Source: Piliocolobus tephrosceles
Taxonomy: Eukaryota; Chordata; Mammalia; Primates; Cercopithecidae
Reading direction: 5' to 3'
NCBI RefSeq assembly: GCF_002776525.5
Contig: NC_045434.1
Span: forward strand, 115,922,150-115,986,149
Length of the DNA: 64,000 nucleotides
Under the pieces are notes generated by a model, which was not told the origin of the DNA, made no database searches, and was given only the letters and a program-made list of their open reading frames with translations. Below are positions 46,652-59,273 of the stretch, piece by piece (the stretch's first letter is position 1; every line of letters begins with the position of its first letter). Both the position numbers and the translations under genes were made by a program.

Positions 46652-48176
46652 TATCCTTTCTTGATAATAGGTTAGCTATGTGGTATGCTGTGGTATATCT
46701 TCTGTCAACAGCATATAAAAAGGAGTTACAATGTAACACTTCTAGTAAAGTCATTTAACAGGAAAAATGGACTCTAAGGTTTCATATGCCCTTTCTGCTT
46801 GATTCTGCACCATCTTGCTTTCTGAAACATGACCAAATAAACTAAGCCTCTGAGAAGAGGTAAATAAATGCTGCAAAAGAGAAAGCTGGAAATTACTATT
46901 CAGTCTCTAAGTTGTCTACCTCTGAAACTTTTTATATAAAAGAAAAATAACCCAATTTATTTAAGTTATTATTTTATTCCAATTGTCTTAATAGCTTTTT
47001 GAAAAAAATTCTAATCAACTTGCTTTATCAGAATGAAGCTGAGTTGGTCATTATAAAAGAGAAAGATCTATGTTGATCTCAAAATAGGTTTTATTTTAAT
47101 GACGGGATTAGATTATCCATTCAGTAATCTTATTCCTTCATAGCACACAGACTTTTACCAGTTGAATTGACAAACTATACAAATACGGACGAGTTATCTA
47201 GAAGTACAATGCAGAGTTGATGTTCTATTAATAGCTTAAGTGTAATTAAGCCAACAGTCAGACATCAATATAAATGTCAGTATTATAAGGAAATAGATTT
47301 TGCTGCTAGGACAGTATGGTAATAAATTTAATTGGAATTGTAATTGCTTTTTGAATCAGCAAATCTTAACTGCTATAAAGAAATATTAGCATTTTAAATT
47401 TGTCACATATACACTCAATTTTGTATCTCACTTTAAAAATATTATATTTTCATGTAGAATATCCAATAAATTGCCTAATATGAGAAAACACTGATAATAC
47501 CAAAAGAAGTAAAATATCTTTGAGAGTTTAAAATAAAAGCTAAAAATATTCCTTTTAGGTTAATCAAAGCATCAGCTATATTTACATTGTTCTTTCTGCA
47601 TGATCCTCTCGGATTACAACAATCTAAAGTTTTACATTTTTGTTTCACTGAAGATTATTTCATATTTTAAGAAGAAGCAAAATTACATAGTCATTGGTAG
47701 AACCAAATTTTTTCTAATACTAATGAAGGAATTAAGATTATTAAACCAACAAATCACATAGTGTTTGAGCTTATTTTTCACATTTCTAGAGAAATGCATT
47801 TTTGCTTACTTTAGATATGAAGTCAATTCCTAGTAGTATGTGCTCTGTGAACCATTGCTGGTAAGTACTATGTCAATTCTGTTCCTCATATTAGGTTTTG
47901 CTACATTGCACACACAAAGAATATCATCTGTTCTAATAATATTGGTCTAGTAGCATCTTATTTTGTTATGCATTAGTGAATAGGTACTTCCGTTTGTGGC
48001 TTAGTTTGTTCATCTATTTTATTTATCTCTTCTACAAATGAAATGTTTAAGTATTAGATACTATATTCATATCATGTAACACACTAAGTACATTCTTAAG
48101 AATATGTTCAATTCTGTGTTCTTTGCTTTTTAAAAAATGATATCAAAATTGTGCCTAAATTATTTTTTAATGCTGC
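46652..48176. other. unassigned AT-rich DNA
   Basis: No gene, RNA gene or repeat family recognised with confidence. Confidence 0.45.
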
Positions 48177-48624
48177 TGTAGTGGATTGAATGATGTCCCA
48201 ACCCCCAAACTAAAGATGTGTATACAACCAAATACTTGGAATCTGTGAATGTCACCTTATTTGGAATGAAAAAAGAAAAAAAAAAAAGAGAACATACAGA
48301 AAATGAAAAGCAATTAAAAACAAAAGCAAAACAACATCAACAGAAACACCAAGAAACAGAGGAGAAGATACTGTGAAAATAGAAGCATACATTGCATTAT
48401 GCATGTTCAAGTGAAAAAATACCAAGTATTGCCACCAGCCACCAGAATCTATGAGAGATTCCCCAAGCAGATTCTTCTTCAGAACTTCTAGAGGGAACAT
48501 ATTCCTGCCAGAAATTTGATTCTGGAATCCTGAGCTCCAAAAGAGTAAGAAAATAATTTTCTATTGTTTTAATTTATTTATTTTCTGTTGATTTATTACA
48601 GCAGCCACAGAAAATAATGATACA
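48177..48624 (+). mobile_element. MLT1-type MaLR LTR with A-rich insert
   Basis: Begins TGTAGTGGATTGAATGATGTCCC and contains AGAAACAGAGGAGAAGATACTGTG, CCACCAGCCACCAGAATC and CTGGAATCCTGAGCTCC. It ends TTTATTACAGCAGCCACAGAAAATAATGATACA, all in MLT1 order. An A-rich stretch (about 48268-48345) in the middle is not part of the consensus as I know it and may be an A-tract expansion. Confidence 0.7.
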
Positions 48625-48874
48625 GCTATCATTTGCCAATTACTTAAAATTATTAAGTACTACTGTTCAGTTCATAGTTTTTAAAATCAATTTGCTAAAA
48701 CTAATATTTGGTTTCATTTTACTCACTAAAAATTATATATAAGGATTGTCTTAAATTTAGAGGAAATGTGGAGGATTTAATATATACCCTTTGTTCCAGT
48801 CCCTTGGACCTCCCACCATAATGAAAATAAAGTGTTATATATATTTCTACCCACAAGGATCAAGAGAATGGGAG

Positions 48875-49370
48875 ACAAAACCTACCATTTGCAACAACAT
48901 GGATGGAACTGAAGGACCCAGGCTCAGAAAACTAAACTTTGCATGTTCTCACTTATTTATGGGAGCTAATAATTAAAACAACTGAATTCATAGATAAAAG
49001 GAGTAGAATGGTTACCAGAACATGGGATGGGTAGTGGTGGTGGGGTGGGATGGGGTGAGGTGAAAGTGAGAATGGCTGGTGGGTAGAAATGGGTAGTTAA
49101 ATATAAATAAGATCTAGTGGTTGATTCTAGAGCAGGGTAACTACAGTCAACAGTAATTTATTAGGCATTTTAAAACATTATACATTTATAATAACTAAAA
49201 TAATATAATTGGAATGTTTGTAACACAAATAAATGGCAAATGCTTGATGTGATGAATACCCCGTTTACACTGATGTGATTATTATGCCTTATATACCTGT
49301 ATCAAAATATATCATGTTCCTCATAAATATATATGCCTACTATGTACCCATAACATTTTACTTAAAAGAA
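48875..49370 (+). mobile_element. old L1 (L1M-type) 3' end
   Basis: ACCATTTGCAACAACATGGATGGAACTG, then GCATGTTCTCACTTATTTATGGGAGC, ATGGTTACCAGAACATGGGATGGG and GGGTAACTACAGTCAACAGTAATTTATT. It ends CCTGTATCAAAATATATCATGTTCC and CCTACTATGTACCCATAAC. This is the ORF2 end and 3' UTR of an older L1, sense orientation. No open frame of length remains. Confidence 0.88.
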
Positions 49371-50783
49371 AACACATATTGGAAATCGTGAAGCACCATA
49401 AAAACAAGCATCATTGAATTAGCAGACAAGAGAAAGTTGAATCCTAGTTCAGCAGTAAAAAGCAACCTGAATCTTAAGGGAGAATGAATCACAAATACAG
49501 AAGATTGCTAGAATGTATGTTTAGAAATATGATCGAATTCCCCTCCTCAATCCCTGAGATCCTTTTCCCTACTCTGGAGAGTATGTTAACTGCCCCTGCA
49601 TTCAAATGCACTCATGCACACTACCAGAAGACTAGAGATTTATTCTCTGGGAAGAAAAACAAAATTGTTTTTACTAAAGATATCTAAGCCTTGTAGGAGG
49701 AGGAGCTTCTACAGTAAATTAGAGAATTTGTGGAAAAAATTATTGACCAAATATTGTGACTCCTGATCTTTGTTCTCGGCAAACTGAATAGTATTCTCTA
49801 AGAGGAGTCTAGAAAATTCAACCCAACTGGTACATTCCACAGTGAAACCCATGGTCAATAAACCAATCCTCTCCATACACAGGTGCTTTACTCAGTTTCT
49901 AGTGTTCCCTTCTTTAATATGAGAAGACAGCTAAAAATAATGACATACTGAGGAACACTTCTAGTGTGAAAGATGAAAATCAAAGCATTATTTAAAAATA
50001 AGTGATTTGTGGTGAAACAAAACTACACAGGGAGAATGACATTATATATCCTAGTAACACTTATATCCAAAGAAAAATAAAAAGATATTATAAGTATTCT
50101 AAATATTATAAAATTAATTTTAAAAATGACGAAGAACAAGAAAGCAATTTTGGTAATTAAAGCTTTCTTAACAAAAATGAGAATCTCTACAGAGCTGAAA
50201 AATAAATTTGAGAATGAACTCCCTTAAATCACACACATGTTCATAAACACACATACAGAAAGAAAGAAAAATGAAAAAATAAAATAAAAGTAGAAAAATT
50301 AGTGATTTGGGTCTGACATCTAACCCACAAATACTGGGGATCCAGGAAGAAATAACAAAAAAAGAGAGAAAATAAAATCACTGAATAAATAATTCAATAT
50401 ATTGCATAGAACTGTGAAATGTAGATTTGCAGATTTAAAGCATTCAATGGATTGCCCAGCACAACGATTAAAAGCAGGCTAATATCATCTCATATTATCA
50501 ACAATTTTCAGATTTTGGAGAATAAAACATGCTAAAATATTAAATTGAAGAAGACCATGTGAAATAATCAATAATCAACAAGTCATTGAATTTTTCAGAG
50601 ATAAACTGAAAACAGGGAGATAATGGAACAAAGACTTAAACATTAGTAAGTTATTTCTAACCTAGAATTCTATTTCCAGCTGCATTATCATTTTCATTCA
50701 AGTAGAATACAAGTACTATCTTACATATGACATCTCAAAACCTTCACCAGCATGAATCCTTTTCAAGAGTGCTTATTTTGGAG
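49371..50783. other. unassigned DNA
   Basis: No gene or confident repeat recognised. A-rich and AT-rich stretches dominate. Confidence 0.45.
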
Positions 50784-53091
50784 TATATCAGTCTGTTCTA
50801 ACATTGCTAATAAAGACATACTGAGACTAGGTAATTTATAAAGGAAAGAGGTTGAATTGACTCATAGGATGGCAGGGGAGGCCTCAGGAAACTTACAATT
50901 ATGGCAGAAGGGGCAACAAACACATCCTTCTTCACATGCTGGCAGGAAGGAGAAGAATGAGCAAAAGAGGGGAAATCCCCATATGAAACACTCAGATTTC
51001 ATGAGAACAGCATGATTACCACATGATTCAATTACTACCCACTGGGTCCCTCCCATGCATGTGAGGGTTATTAGAACTACAGTTCAAGATGATATTTGGG
51101 TGAGGACAGAGCTAAACAATATCATTCTACTCCTTGCTCCTCACAAATCTCATGTCCTAAAATTTCAAAACACAATCATACTTTTCCAAAAGTCCCCCAG
51201 AGTCTTAATTCATTTCATCATGAACCTGAAAGTCCAAGTACAAAGTTTTATCTGAGATGAGGCAAGTGACTTCCACCTATGAGTCTGTAAAATCAAAAGC
51301 AAATTAGTTAGTTTCTAAATATAATGAGGGTACAGGTATTGGGTAAATACACCTGTTCCAAATGGGAGAAATCTGCCAAAACAAAGGTGCTACAGGCCCC
51401 ATGCAAGTTCGAAATCCAACAAGGCAGTACTTAAATCTTAAAGCTCCAAACTAATCTCCTTTCACTCAGTTTCTTACATCCAAGTCACACTGATGCAAGA
51501 GGTGGGCTCTTATGGCCTTGGGCAGCGCCACCCCTGTGGCTTTGCAGGGTACAGTTACCCTTCTGTCTGCTTTCACAGACTGGCACTGAATGCCTGTGAC
51601 TTTTCCAGGTACATGGTGAAAGATATCAGTGAATCAATCATTCTGGGGTCTGGAAGATGGTGGCCCTCTTTTCACTGGTCCATCAGGCAGTGCCCCAGTG
51701 AGGGACTCTGTGGGGATCGAACCCCACATATGCGTTCCATAGGTCCCTAGTAGAGGTTCTCCATGAGGGCTCTGCCCCTGCAGCAAACTTCTGACTGGAT
51801 ATCCAGGCATTTCTGTACATCCTCTGAAATCAAGGCAGAGGTTCCCAAACCTCAATTCTTGACTGTTGTGCATGCAAAGGTTCAACACCATGTGTAAGCA
51901 ACCAAGACTTGGGACTTACAGCCTTTGAATCAATGGCCTGAGCTGTAAGTTGGCCCCTTTTAGCCATGGCTGGAGCTGAAACATCTGGGATGCAGGGCAC
52001 CATGTGCTGAGGCTGCATAGAGAAGAAAGACCCTGGGCCCAGCCCAGGAAACCACTTTTCCCTTTTAGGCCTCCAGTCTTTTGATGGGAAGGGCTGCTGT
52101 GTAGGTTTCTGACATGCCCTGGAGACATTTTTCCCATTATCTTGGAGATTAACATTCTGCTCCTTGTTACTTATGCAAATTTCTGAAGCAGGCTTGAATT
52201 TCTCCCCAGAAAATGGGATTTTCTTTTCTATCACATCGTTAGGCTGCAAATTACCTAAACTTTTATGCTCTGCTTTCTCTTGAATGCTTTGCCACTTAGA
52301 AATTTTCTTCACCCTATATCATCTCTCTCAAGTTCAAAGTTCAACAGATCTCTAAGGCAGGGACAAAAAGACACCAGTCTCTTTGCATAGCACGAGTGAC
52401 CTTACTCCAGTTCCCAAAAAGTTCCTCATCTCCATCTGAGGCCACCTCAACCTGGGCTGTATTATCCGTATCACTATCAGCATTGTGGTCAAAGTCATTC
52501 ACCAGTCACTAGGAAGCTCCAAACTTTCTCACATCTTCTTGTCTTCTGAGCCCTGCAAGTAACTAGAGAGTTCCAAACTTTCCCACATACTCCTGTCTTC
52601 TTCTGAGCCCTCCAAACTATTACAACTTCTGTCTGTTACCCAGTTCTGAAAGTTGCTTCTACATTTTCAGGTATCTTTACAGCAGCTCCCCACTGCCTAG
52701 TACCAGTTTACTGTACTAGTTTATTCCCATGCTACTAATAAAGACATACCAAAACTGGGTAATTTATAAAGAAAAGAGGTTCAATTGACTCAAAGTTCAG
52801 CGTGGCTGATGAGGCCTCGGGAAACTTACAATCACGGCAGAAGGGGAAACAAATACATACTTCTTCACGTGGTGGCAGGAAGGAGAAGAATGAGTGAAAG
52901 GTGGAAAAAAAAAAAACCCTTATAAAACCATCAGATCTCAAGAAAACTCACTCACTATCACGAGAACAGCATGGAGGTCCCCGCCACCAGGATTCAATTA
53001 CTCCCCATCAGGTACCTCCCACGACATGTGGAAATTATGGGAACTACAATTCCAGATGAGATTTGGTTGGGTACACAGCCAAACCATGTCA
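50784..53091 (-). mobile_element. complete MaLR (MST/THE1-type) provirus
   Basis: On the minus strand: 5' LTR about 52715-53091, internal region about 51116-52714, 3' LTR about 50784-51115. Both LTRs are complete by eye, with reversed ends TATCAGTCTGTTCTAAC at the left and CACAGCCAAACCATGTCA at the right. The internal part is collinear with the copy at 2501-4570. The minus-strand frame 51830-52312 (160 codons) is the longest open frame in a MaLR copy here. It ends in ...SRIEVWEPLP and has no recognisable enzymatic domain. MaLR elements lack pol and depended on ERVL enzymes in trans. Confidence 0.9.
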
Positions 53092-53899
53092 TGAAGATAC
53101 TCCCAAAAATGAGAGGGCAAATGAAAAGAGGATGACATAGGATTCAGAATATGAGAGAGGTATTAAAACCTTCCCTGGGATAAAGATTAAGAAAAAAGTT
53201 AGATGACAGCTGTGAAACAGAAAGTATATCGTTTTAGTATGAGTATTTCAGATGGTACCTGGTCCAAGAAAATGATATTGACAAATGCCTTTTGCATTTC
53301 AACACATTGAATGTAGAATTTAATAATTCCATGGAAAAAGTATTTGTGATTGAACTTGTAATAATTACATTAAAGACTAAGCAAATGCAAAATAAGGCAA
53401 CTATTAATTTTAGGGGAAAACAGGTTGATTAAGAAATGTTTAGATAGCTGAATACTATGGGGCCGGGTTGAAAATGACATGTATGTAGTCCTAATGCAAA
53501 CAATAAATAATATTCAATATAAAATAATAAAATATGAATGAATATAAAGTAATACACAAATAAAAAATAAAAACTATTTTTAATTTATGGGCTATTAATA
53601 CTATATAAGTGTGTGTGAATGCGGATGTGTGACTATGAATATGTCTCATGAATTTATTTGGTGATGCAGTGCAATATATCACACAGATAAATGCTTATCC
53701 TCCATGGCAGGACATTAAAACATTTGTAAAGCTGATAGTTTTAAGAAGCTGTTACATGATCATATCATTTAAATGCAAGAGGTAAAGCAAAAGAAAAACA
53801 ACAACAGATAAAAGAGTTGAGAGCAGCTGGCTCTGAGACATCATGGAGCTATGTGGGGCACAGAGGGTGTTTTGTACTACGTGTGGGGAATGTACTCTA
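53092..53899. other. unassigned AT-rich DNA
   Basis: No gene or repeat family recognised. Confidence 0.4.
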
Positions 53900-54520
53900 A
53901 GGTGACCCGTCTCCTTGCATTCATGATGTTGAGTAATCTCCTCCCCTGAGTATGGGCAACGTGTGTGACTTGCTTATAACCAGTACAATGAAAGTTATGG
54001 GAATGTCACTTTTATGTTGTTACTTAAGATTAAACCTGTGTTGGGCTGGGCGCAGTGGCTCATGCTTGTAATCCCAGTACTTTGGGAGGCCAGAGTGGGT
54101 GAATCACAAGATCAGAAGATCGAGTCCATCCTGGCTAACACGGTGAAACCCCGTCTCTACTAAAAATACAAAAAAATAGCTGGCTGTGGTAGTGGGCGCC
54201 TGTTGTCCCAGCTACATGGGAGGCTGAGGCAGGAGAGTGGCGTGAACCCTGAAGGGGGACCTTGCAGTGAGCCGAGATTGTGCCTCTGCACTCCAGCCTG
54301 GGTGATAGAATGAGACTATATCTGAAAAAAAAAAAAAAAAAAAAAAAAAAAATTAAACCTGTCTTGGTAGTAGACACTCTCTCTCCATTGCTTTCTTTGA
54401 GGATGAAACAGGTCATGTTGGGAAGACTCAGGTGTCAAGGCGTTGAGGGCACTTCCTAGCTAATGGCTGGCTAGCAAGACCCTGAAGCCCGCAATCTAAA
54501 AAGTAGTGAGAATGTAAATA
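53900..54520 (+). mobile_element. ancient LTR-like interspersed repeat, split by AluY
   Basis: GTAATCTCCTCCCCTGAGTATGGGCAACGTGTGTGACTTGC, AACCAGTACAATGAAAGTTATGGGAATGTCAC, then after the Alu ACACTCTCTCTCCATTGC, CAAGGCGTTGAGGGCACTTCC and TAATGGCTGGCTAGCAAGACCCTGAAG. I recognise these as a widespread old mammalian repeat (LTR-like) but cannot name the family with confidence. Confidence 0.5.
54044..54351 (+). mobile_element. AluY SINE
   Basis: Full-length Alu from GGCTGGGCGCAGTGG to GAGACTATATCTG plus an A-tail to 54351. AluY features include GATCGAGTCCATCCTGGCTAACACGG and GGCGTGAACCC. Target-site duplications are ATTAAACCTGTGTTG (54029-54043) and ATTAAACCTGTCTTG (54352-54366), 14 of 15. More diverged than the AluY at 25885. 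Confidence 0.95.
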
Positions 54521-54642
54521 TTAATGTGGCAGGTCAAGTATCACTAATGCAGGCCTCCATAACAACTATTTCAGCACCGACTGAGTGGTTAATTTAAATA
54601 TTAAAAGCTAATAAAGTCAGTGTCCTTGCACAAAGGCTGGAA

Positions 54643-55157
54643 TGTAACAAGAGGCCCCCAAGAGTTTTACCTAGGCTTTTCCTGGGGCTTGAAGCATGAC
54701 AAGATAACGAAGAAATTCTTAACAGGACTAGTTTAGGATTAAACAAGTTTTACTGGGGACCTGAAGAAACTCCCCAGACCTCCACAAACAAGTTTTTGGG
54801 AATCTGAAGGAATTCTCCAAATTTCTGTAATTTAGCAGGAGAAAATATAAAGGTAATCATCCTAGCACCCGGACCCATTTAGATTAGGTAAATTTACTGA
54901 GGCTTCAAAGGAAGGTTACAGATTACAAGAAGTCAATCACTTATGTCTTTATATGAATGCACACTTACACGTAGACATACAGTTTAAAAGGTATATAACC
55001 TCTGGAAAACTTTGTAATTTTGAGTTGGCCTGGTGATACTTTTCAGGCCTCTTCCCTGTACTTGGTTATAGAAATAAACTCCCTTCTTTCCCAGTTCATC
55101 TGCATCATTATTGGGCAGAGAGAATAAGCAGCTGGACACTTGGTTTGGTCTGGGAAC
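54643..55157 (+). mobile_element. possible ERV1-class solo LTR
   Basis: Bounded by TGTAACAAGAGGCCCCC at the left and a CA in GGGAACA at the right. It has an LTR-like layout: TATATAA at 54992-54998, then AATAAA at 55073-55078, about 80 bp apart. The content (TTTTCCTGGGGCTTGAAGC, CTTTTCAGGCCTCTTCCCTGTACTTGG) is reminiscent of ERV1 LTRs. Family and exact ends are inference, and no target duplication was found. Confidence 0.4.
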
Positions 55158-55949
55158 ATTACCAATAATAACTTGACATTGAAAGAGTATCATTCCCAGT
55201 CAAACCTTGAGAGGAGTCCATAGCCTCAAGTCAATACCTCCATTGCAGCCTCATTGGCCCCTTAGCAGAGGAGTACCCAGATAATCTGGCCTGACTCCTG
55301 CCCCACAGAAACTGTAAGATAATAAATGTGCTTTATTTGGAGTCATAAAAATTGTGGAGATATTACAAAACAAACAAATAATAATTCACTAGGCCTCAGT
55401 GAATAATTTGATGTTTAAATAGCTTGCATAAAGTACTTTGATAAAAATAAAAACTAAAATTAAAGAAAGCACAACTTCTTAATACAAATGTCATGGTATA
55501 CAACCTCCCAGATACCTTAGATTACATTCTGAGCCAAGGTGTCAAAGACCAGTCAGGACAGCCTAACAAGGATGGAAATACAATTTATGTAGAGGAGTTA
55601 TGGGTTTACATTATTGTATTTACTTATGTCTTCCCCAGTCTCCTTAGTGTAGCTGTAAATAAATTTCTGTTCCATTCATGGATTTTTTTATGACATGTAG
55701 AACTAGTATTGTTATCTTAATTATTCTAACAGTGATCATTCCAAAGGCTATTTCTTTCTTAACGTGGGAATTACAAGACAAACTTTCCTTTGCCTATCTT
55801 GGCTTATTTCAAAAGCAATTATTTTGAACTATATTTTTACAAAGTTTATATCTCCTGAAGATTAAAGAAAACAAAAAGACAGAAAAGGAAGCTTTTTTAG
55901 CACAGAGTTTAAATCAACTAGTAATTAGGAAAATCAACAATTAGCTAAC
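55158..55949. other. unassigned DNA
   Basis: No gene recognised. GAAACTGTAAGATAATAAATGTGC near 55310 resembles the end of an old LTR but is too short to assign. Confidence 0.35.
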
Positions 55950-56065
55950 AAAAATTTACTAAGTGCCCAACAAAGATCACGCATTGCTATGCAGTCTTAA
56001 GGTGAACAAAACAAAACTGACAGAAGGACTTGTTTTTATGGAGCTTTTCTTCTCTCTTATTGATT
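55950..56065 (-). mobile_element. ancient L2/MIR-type fragment
   Basis: TTTACTAAGTGCCCAACAAAGATCACGC, GTGAACAAAACAAAACTGACAGAAGG and TTTTATGGAGCTT follow the antisense layout of an L2 3' end (…gtgaacaaaacagac…catggagct). Confidence 0.5.
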
Positions 56066-56289
56066 AAACTAAAATGAAAAATACTAGGAAACATATATTG
56101 TGAATCTCACACAAAGAAAATACTAAGTAAAAAAACACAAATTTCTATTGTTATCACTTTTTTTTACTAAATGGACAATACGCTGTATGAGAGTAGTTTC
56201 CCACTCAGTACTTGGCTGCTATCTTCAATGATTAATAATATTAAAAAAAAAGCTAAGAATTATGTCCTATTTCCTTCCTCTAACCACTG

Positions 56290-56415
56290 TGATATGAATT
56301 TTATACATACATTAGTTTATTTAACCTCACAACTATTCTGTGAAGTAGGTAGAAATTTTATCTCCATTTTTCTTATGGGAAACTAATGTTTAGATACACT
56401 GAAGCAAGTTGTTCT
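56290..56415 (-). mobile_element. MIR SINE, antisense
   Basis: TTTATTTAACCTCACAACTATTCTGTGAAGTAGGTAG, TTATCTCCATTTTTCTTATGGGAAACTAATG and GAAGCAAGTTGTTC form the antisense 3' half of MIR. Confidence 0.7.
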
Positions 56416-56439
56416 TACTATCTACTCTGTAACATTTAA

Positions 56440-58420
56440 ATTTAAATTTTATTTTGTCTGTTATTTGTATAGCCACACCTGCATTATTTTGGTTATCTTC
56501 TGTATGGAATACCATTTTTCATCCTCTCACTTTTAGCTTATTTGTGTCTTTACAACAGGTTTTTTTTTTATTTAATTCATTATGCCAATCTTTGCCTTTC
56601 ACTTGGAGAGTTTAATCCATTATACATTTAAGTAATTATAAATAAGAAGAGAATTACTTCTGTAATTTTGTTATTTATTTTTATATACCTTATAGCATTT
56701 TATATCTCATTTCCTGTATTACTATCTCTTGTTTTTAATGTTTTGCAGTAAAATATTTCAATTCATTTTTCATTTTCTTATTTGTATATTTGCTTTTATT
56801 TGCTTTATGTTACTATAGAAATTATATTTGACATCCTAAAGATAAACAATTTTAATTTGAATGAGTATCAACTTCAATAACATATAAAAATTCTGCTCGT
56901 TTACACCTCTACCCAACATTTTCAGTTGTTGATGTCACAAAATTACATCTTTGTGCATTGTGTGTTGAAAAACATAAATTAACAGTTGTTTGTTTATTCA
57001 TGAATCTCTTAAATTATGTAAACAAAAGGTAGAAATGCAAGTTATTGTTACACTAATACTAGGTTTTATAATTGCTCATATATTTATCTTTCCTGAGATC
57101 TTTATTTACTCATGTGATTTGAGTTACTATCCAGTGTCCTTTCAATTCAACCTGTAGGACTCCTTTTAGGATTTCTTTCAGAGCAGGTCTGGTAGTAACA
57201 AACTCCTCAGCTTCTGATTATCTGGAAATGTGCTATTTTTTTCTCTGATCTTGAAAGATAATTTTTATACATATAGAATTCCTAGTTGATGGTTTTATTT
57301 TATTTTTCCCTTAGGACTTTATATATGTCATTCCACTGCCTTCTGGCCAACCAATGTAATGAGAAATCTGCTGATAATCTTTTTGAGGAGTCCTTGGTGT
57401 GTGATAAGTTATGTTTCTTACTTTGACTTTGGCTTTCAACAGTTTGATTAAAATGTGTCTTGCTGTGGGCATCTTTGAGTTCATCCTACTCAGAATGTGT
57501 TGATCTTCTGACTTTGATCAAGTTTTGAACATTTTCTTCTGTTATTTCTCCAAATACTTTCTCTGTTTCTTGCTTTTTTGTTCTGGAATTCTCACAATGT
57601 TTAAATGGGTCCACTTGGTGAAGTCTCCATGTGTGTTGCTTTTCTTCAATACTGTTTTCTTTTTATGCCTCAAATATGATCATTTCAATTGTCCTATCTT
57701 CAAGTTAGCTGATATTTTATTCTGTCTTCTCATATCTGGCTTTTTTCCCCACCAAATTTAATTTTAGATTCAGTGAGTAAATGTGTAAGTTTGTTACTTG
57801 TGTGTATTGTATGATGCTGAGGTTTGGGGGTACAAATGATCCCATTACTCAGGTACTGAGCATTGTATCCAATTATATCTGCTTTTGAATTCCTCTGGCT
57901 AATTTTAAAATTTTAGTGATTGTCATTTTTAGTTCTATTTTTGTCAGTTTTAAAGGCTTTTTATCTCTTTATTAATATTTCCATTTTGTCCATACATAAT
58001 TTTCTCTCATGATATTCTCTTTTTAAAAAAATTTCTTTGATTATGTTTAAGGTAACTACTGTAAAAGTCTTTGGCTAGTAGGTCTGCCATCTGGTCTTTC
58101 TCAGGGATAGTTTCTGTTTTTCTTTCCTTTTCTTTTGAATGGGCCATACATTTCTGTTTCTTTGTATTATTGTTATTATTGAAAGCTAAAAACGTCATTC
58201 TAATAATGTGGTAACTATGGAAATCAGATTCTCTCCCTTCTAGGTTTTCTGAGGTGTTTTTTTCGGTTTGTTTGGTTTTGGTTTAGCTTTGATAGGTATA
58301 GGCTGTCTCTGTGCCAATGTAACTTCAGTTCTTTTCAGGTCTTTTCTTTTCCTGTACCTTTCCTGTGTATGCATAATGACCTTCTAATTTCCGATTCAAA
58401 TGTAGTTACTTTTCAATGTC
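56440..58420 (-). mobile_element. old L1 (L1M-type), ORF2 to 5' region, antisense
   Basis: Antisense ORF2 (TATAGCCACACCTGCATTATTTTGGTTATC, CACTTGGAGAGTTTAATCCATTATACATTTAAG) is followed by more 5' L1 sequence (TTTCTTTCAGAGCAGGTCTGGTAG, CAATGTAATGAGAAATCTGCTGATAATC, AATTCCTCTGGCTAATTTT). All frames are broken. The right limit is uncertain. A short L1 3' fragment is nested at 57741-57875. Confidence 0.75.
57741..57875 (-). mobile_element. L1 3' fragment nested in older L1
   Basis: ATTTTAGATTCAGTGAGTAAATGTG, TTTGTTACTTGTGTGTATTG, GATGCTGAGGTTTGGGGGTACAAATGATCCC and TACTGAGCATTGTATCCAA match an antisense primate L1 3' end. Host L1 sequence resumes after it. Confidence 0.75.
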
Positions 58421-59266
58421 TTAGTCTTTAATGCTTGGCTCTCCAAATAAGAAAAGGCATAATACTAAAGATAGGGGTAGAATACTGCTCTTTAACTCCT
58501 CTGGATATTGTTTTAGCTTCAGAGGAAGGAGACTGCAATGAGGGGAAGGTAATATGTATGTGTGAAGTAATGGCTGCCTGACTCTGTGTTTCAAGCTCCA
58601 TGAACAGAGGCAGAACTCAGTGATGAAAATACACATCCTCATATATGGAGAACAGGATTTTGTTTTTCACTCAGGTTTCTACAAATTGCATGCAAGTTTC
58701 TCCAGGAACACATGCATGGCTGATTGCAATAAGGCTATGGGTAGGGAATGGGTAGCCAGTTCTGTACTAAGGTAAAATTAATGAAAATTCAGTGTAATTT
58801 ACTGCTAAAATTTTCTTCTACATATTTAAAACTTTCCATGGACTCCAGATATAAAACGTTGTTACATCAGATAGATTCTTCCAGTACAACTTTTATCCAG
58901 GTAAAGAGACAGATTTCTGGCACTTAGAATTCTCTTACTCAAAAAGTTGTTTTAAATAATTATTTGAAAGACCTGTTTGATATAATATAGATACAAAATA
59001 CTGCCTAAAATTAGAAAAAGAAAGTTAATAGCAAAAAATACAACATTAAAAATATGAATACTTTATTTTGACTGATTAAAAATAAATCTCATGTTTACAT
59101 ATATTTGAAGGATTGCTTACGCATAGTATAATGTAGAATCCTACAAATTTAACAGTCAGAATAACCCAAGCACATCATGCTTAGACATTTTAGTAACAAT
59201 AGCTTTTACAGAGGGAAGCCAAGAACTGATGCCACACATTATATGAACATTTTCAATATTAAACAT
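58421..59266. other. unassigned DNA
   Basis: No gene or confident repeat recognised. Confidence 0.4.
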
Positions 59267-59273
59267 AAGAAGT

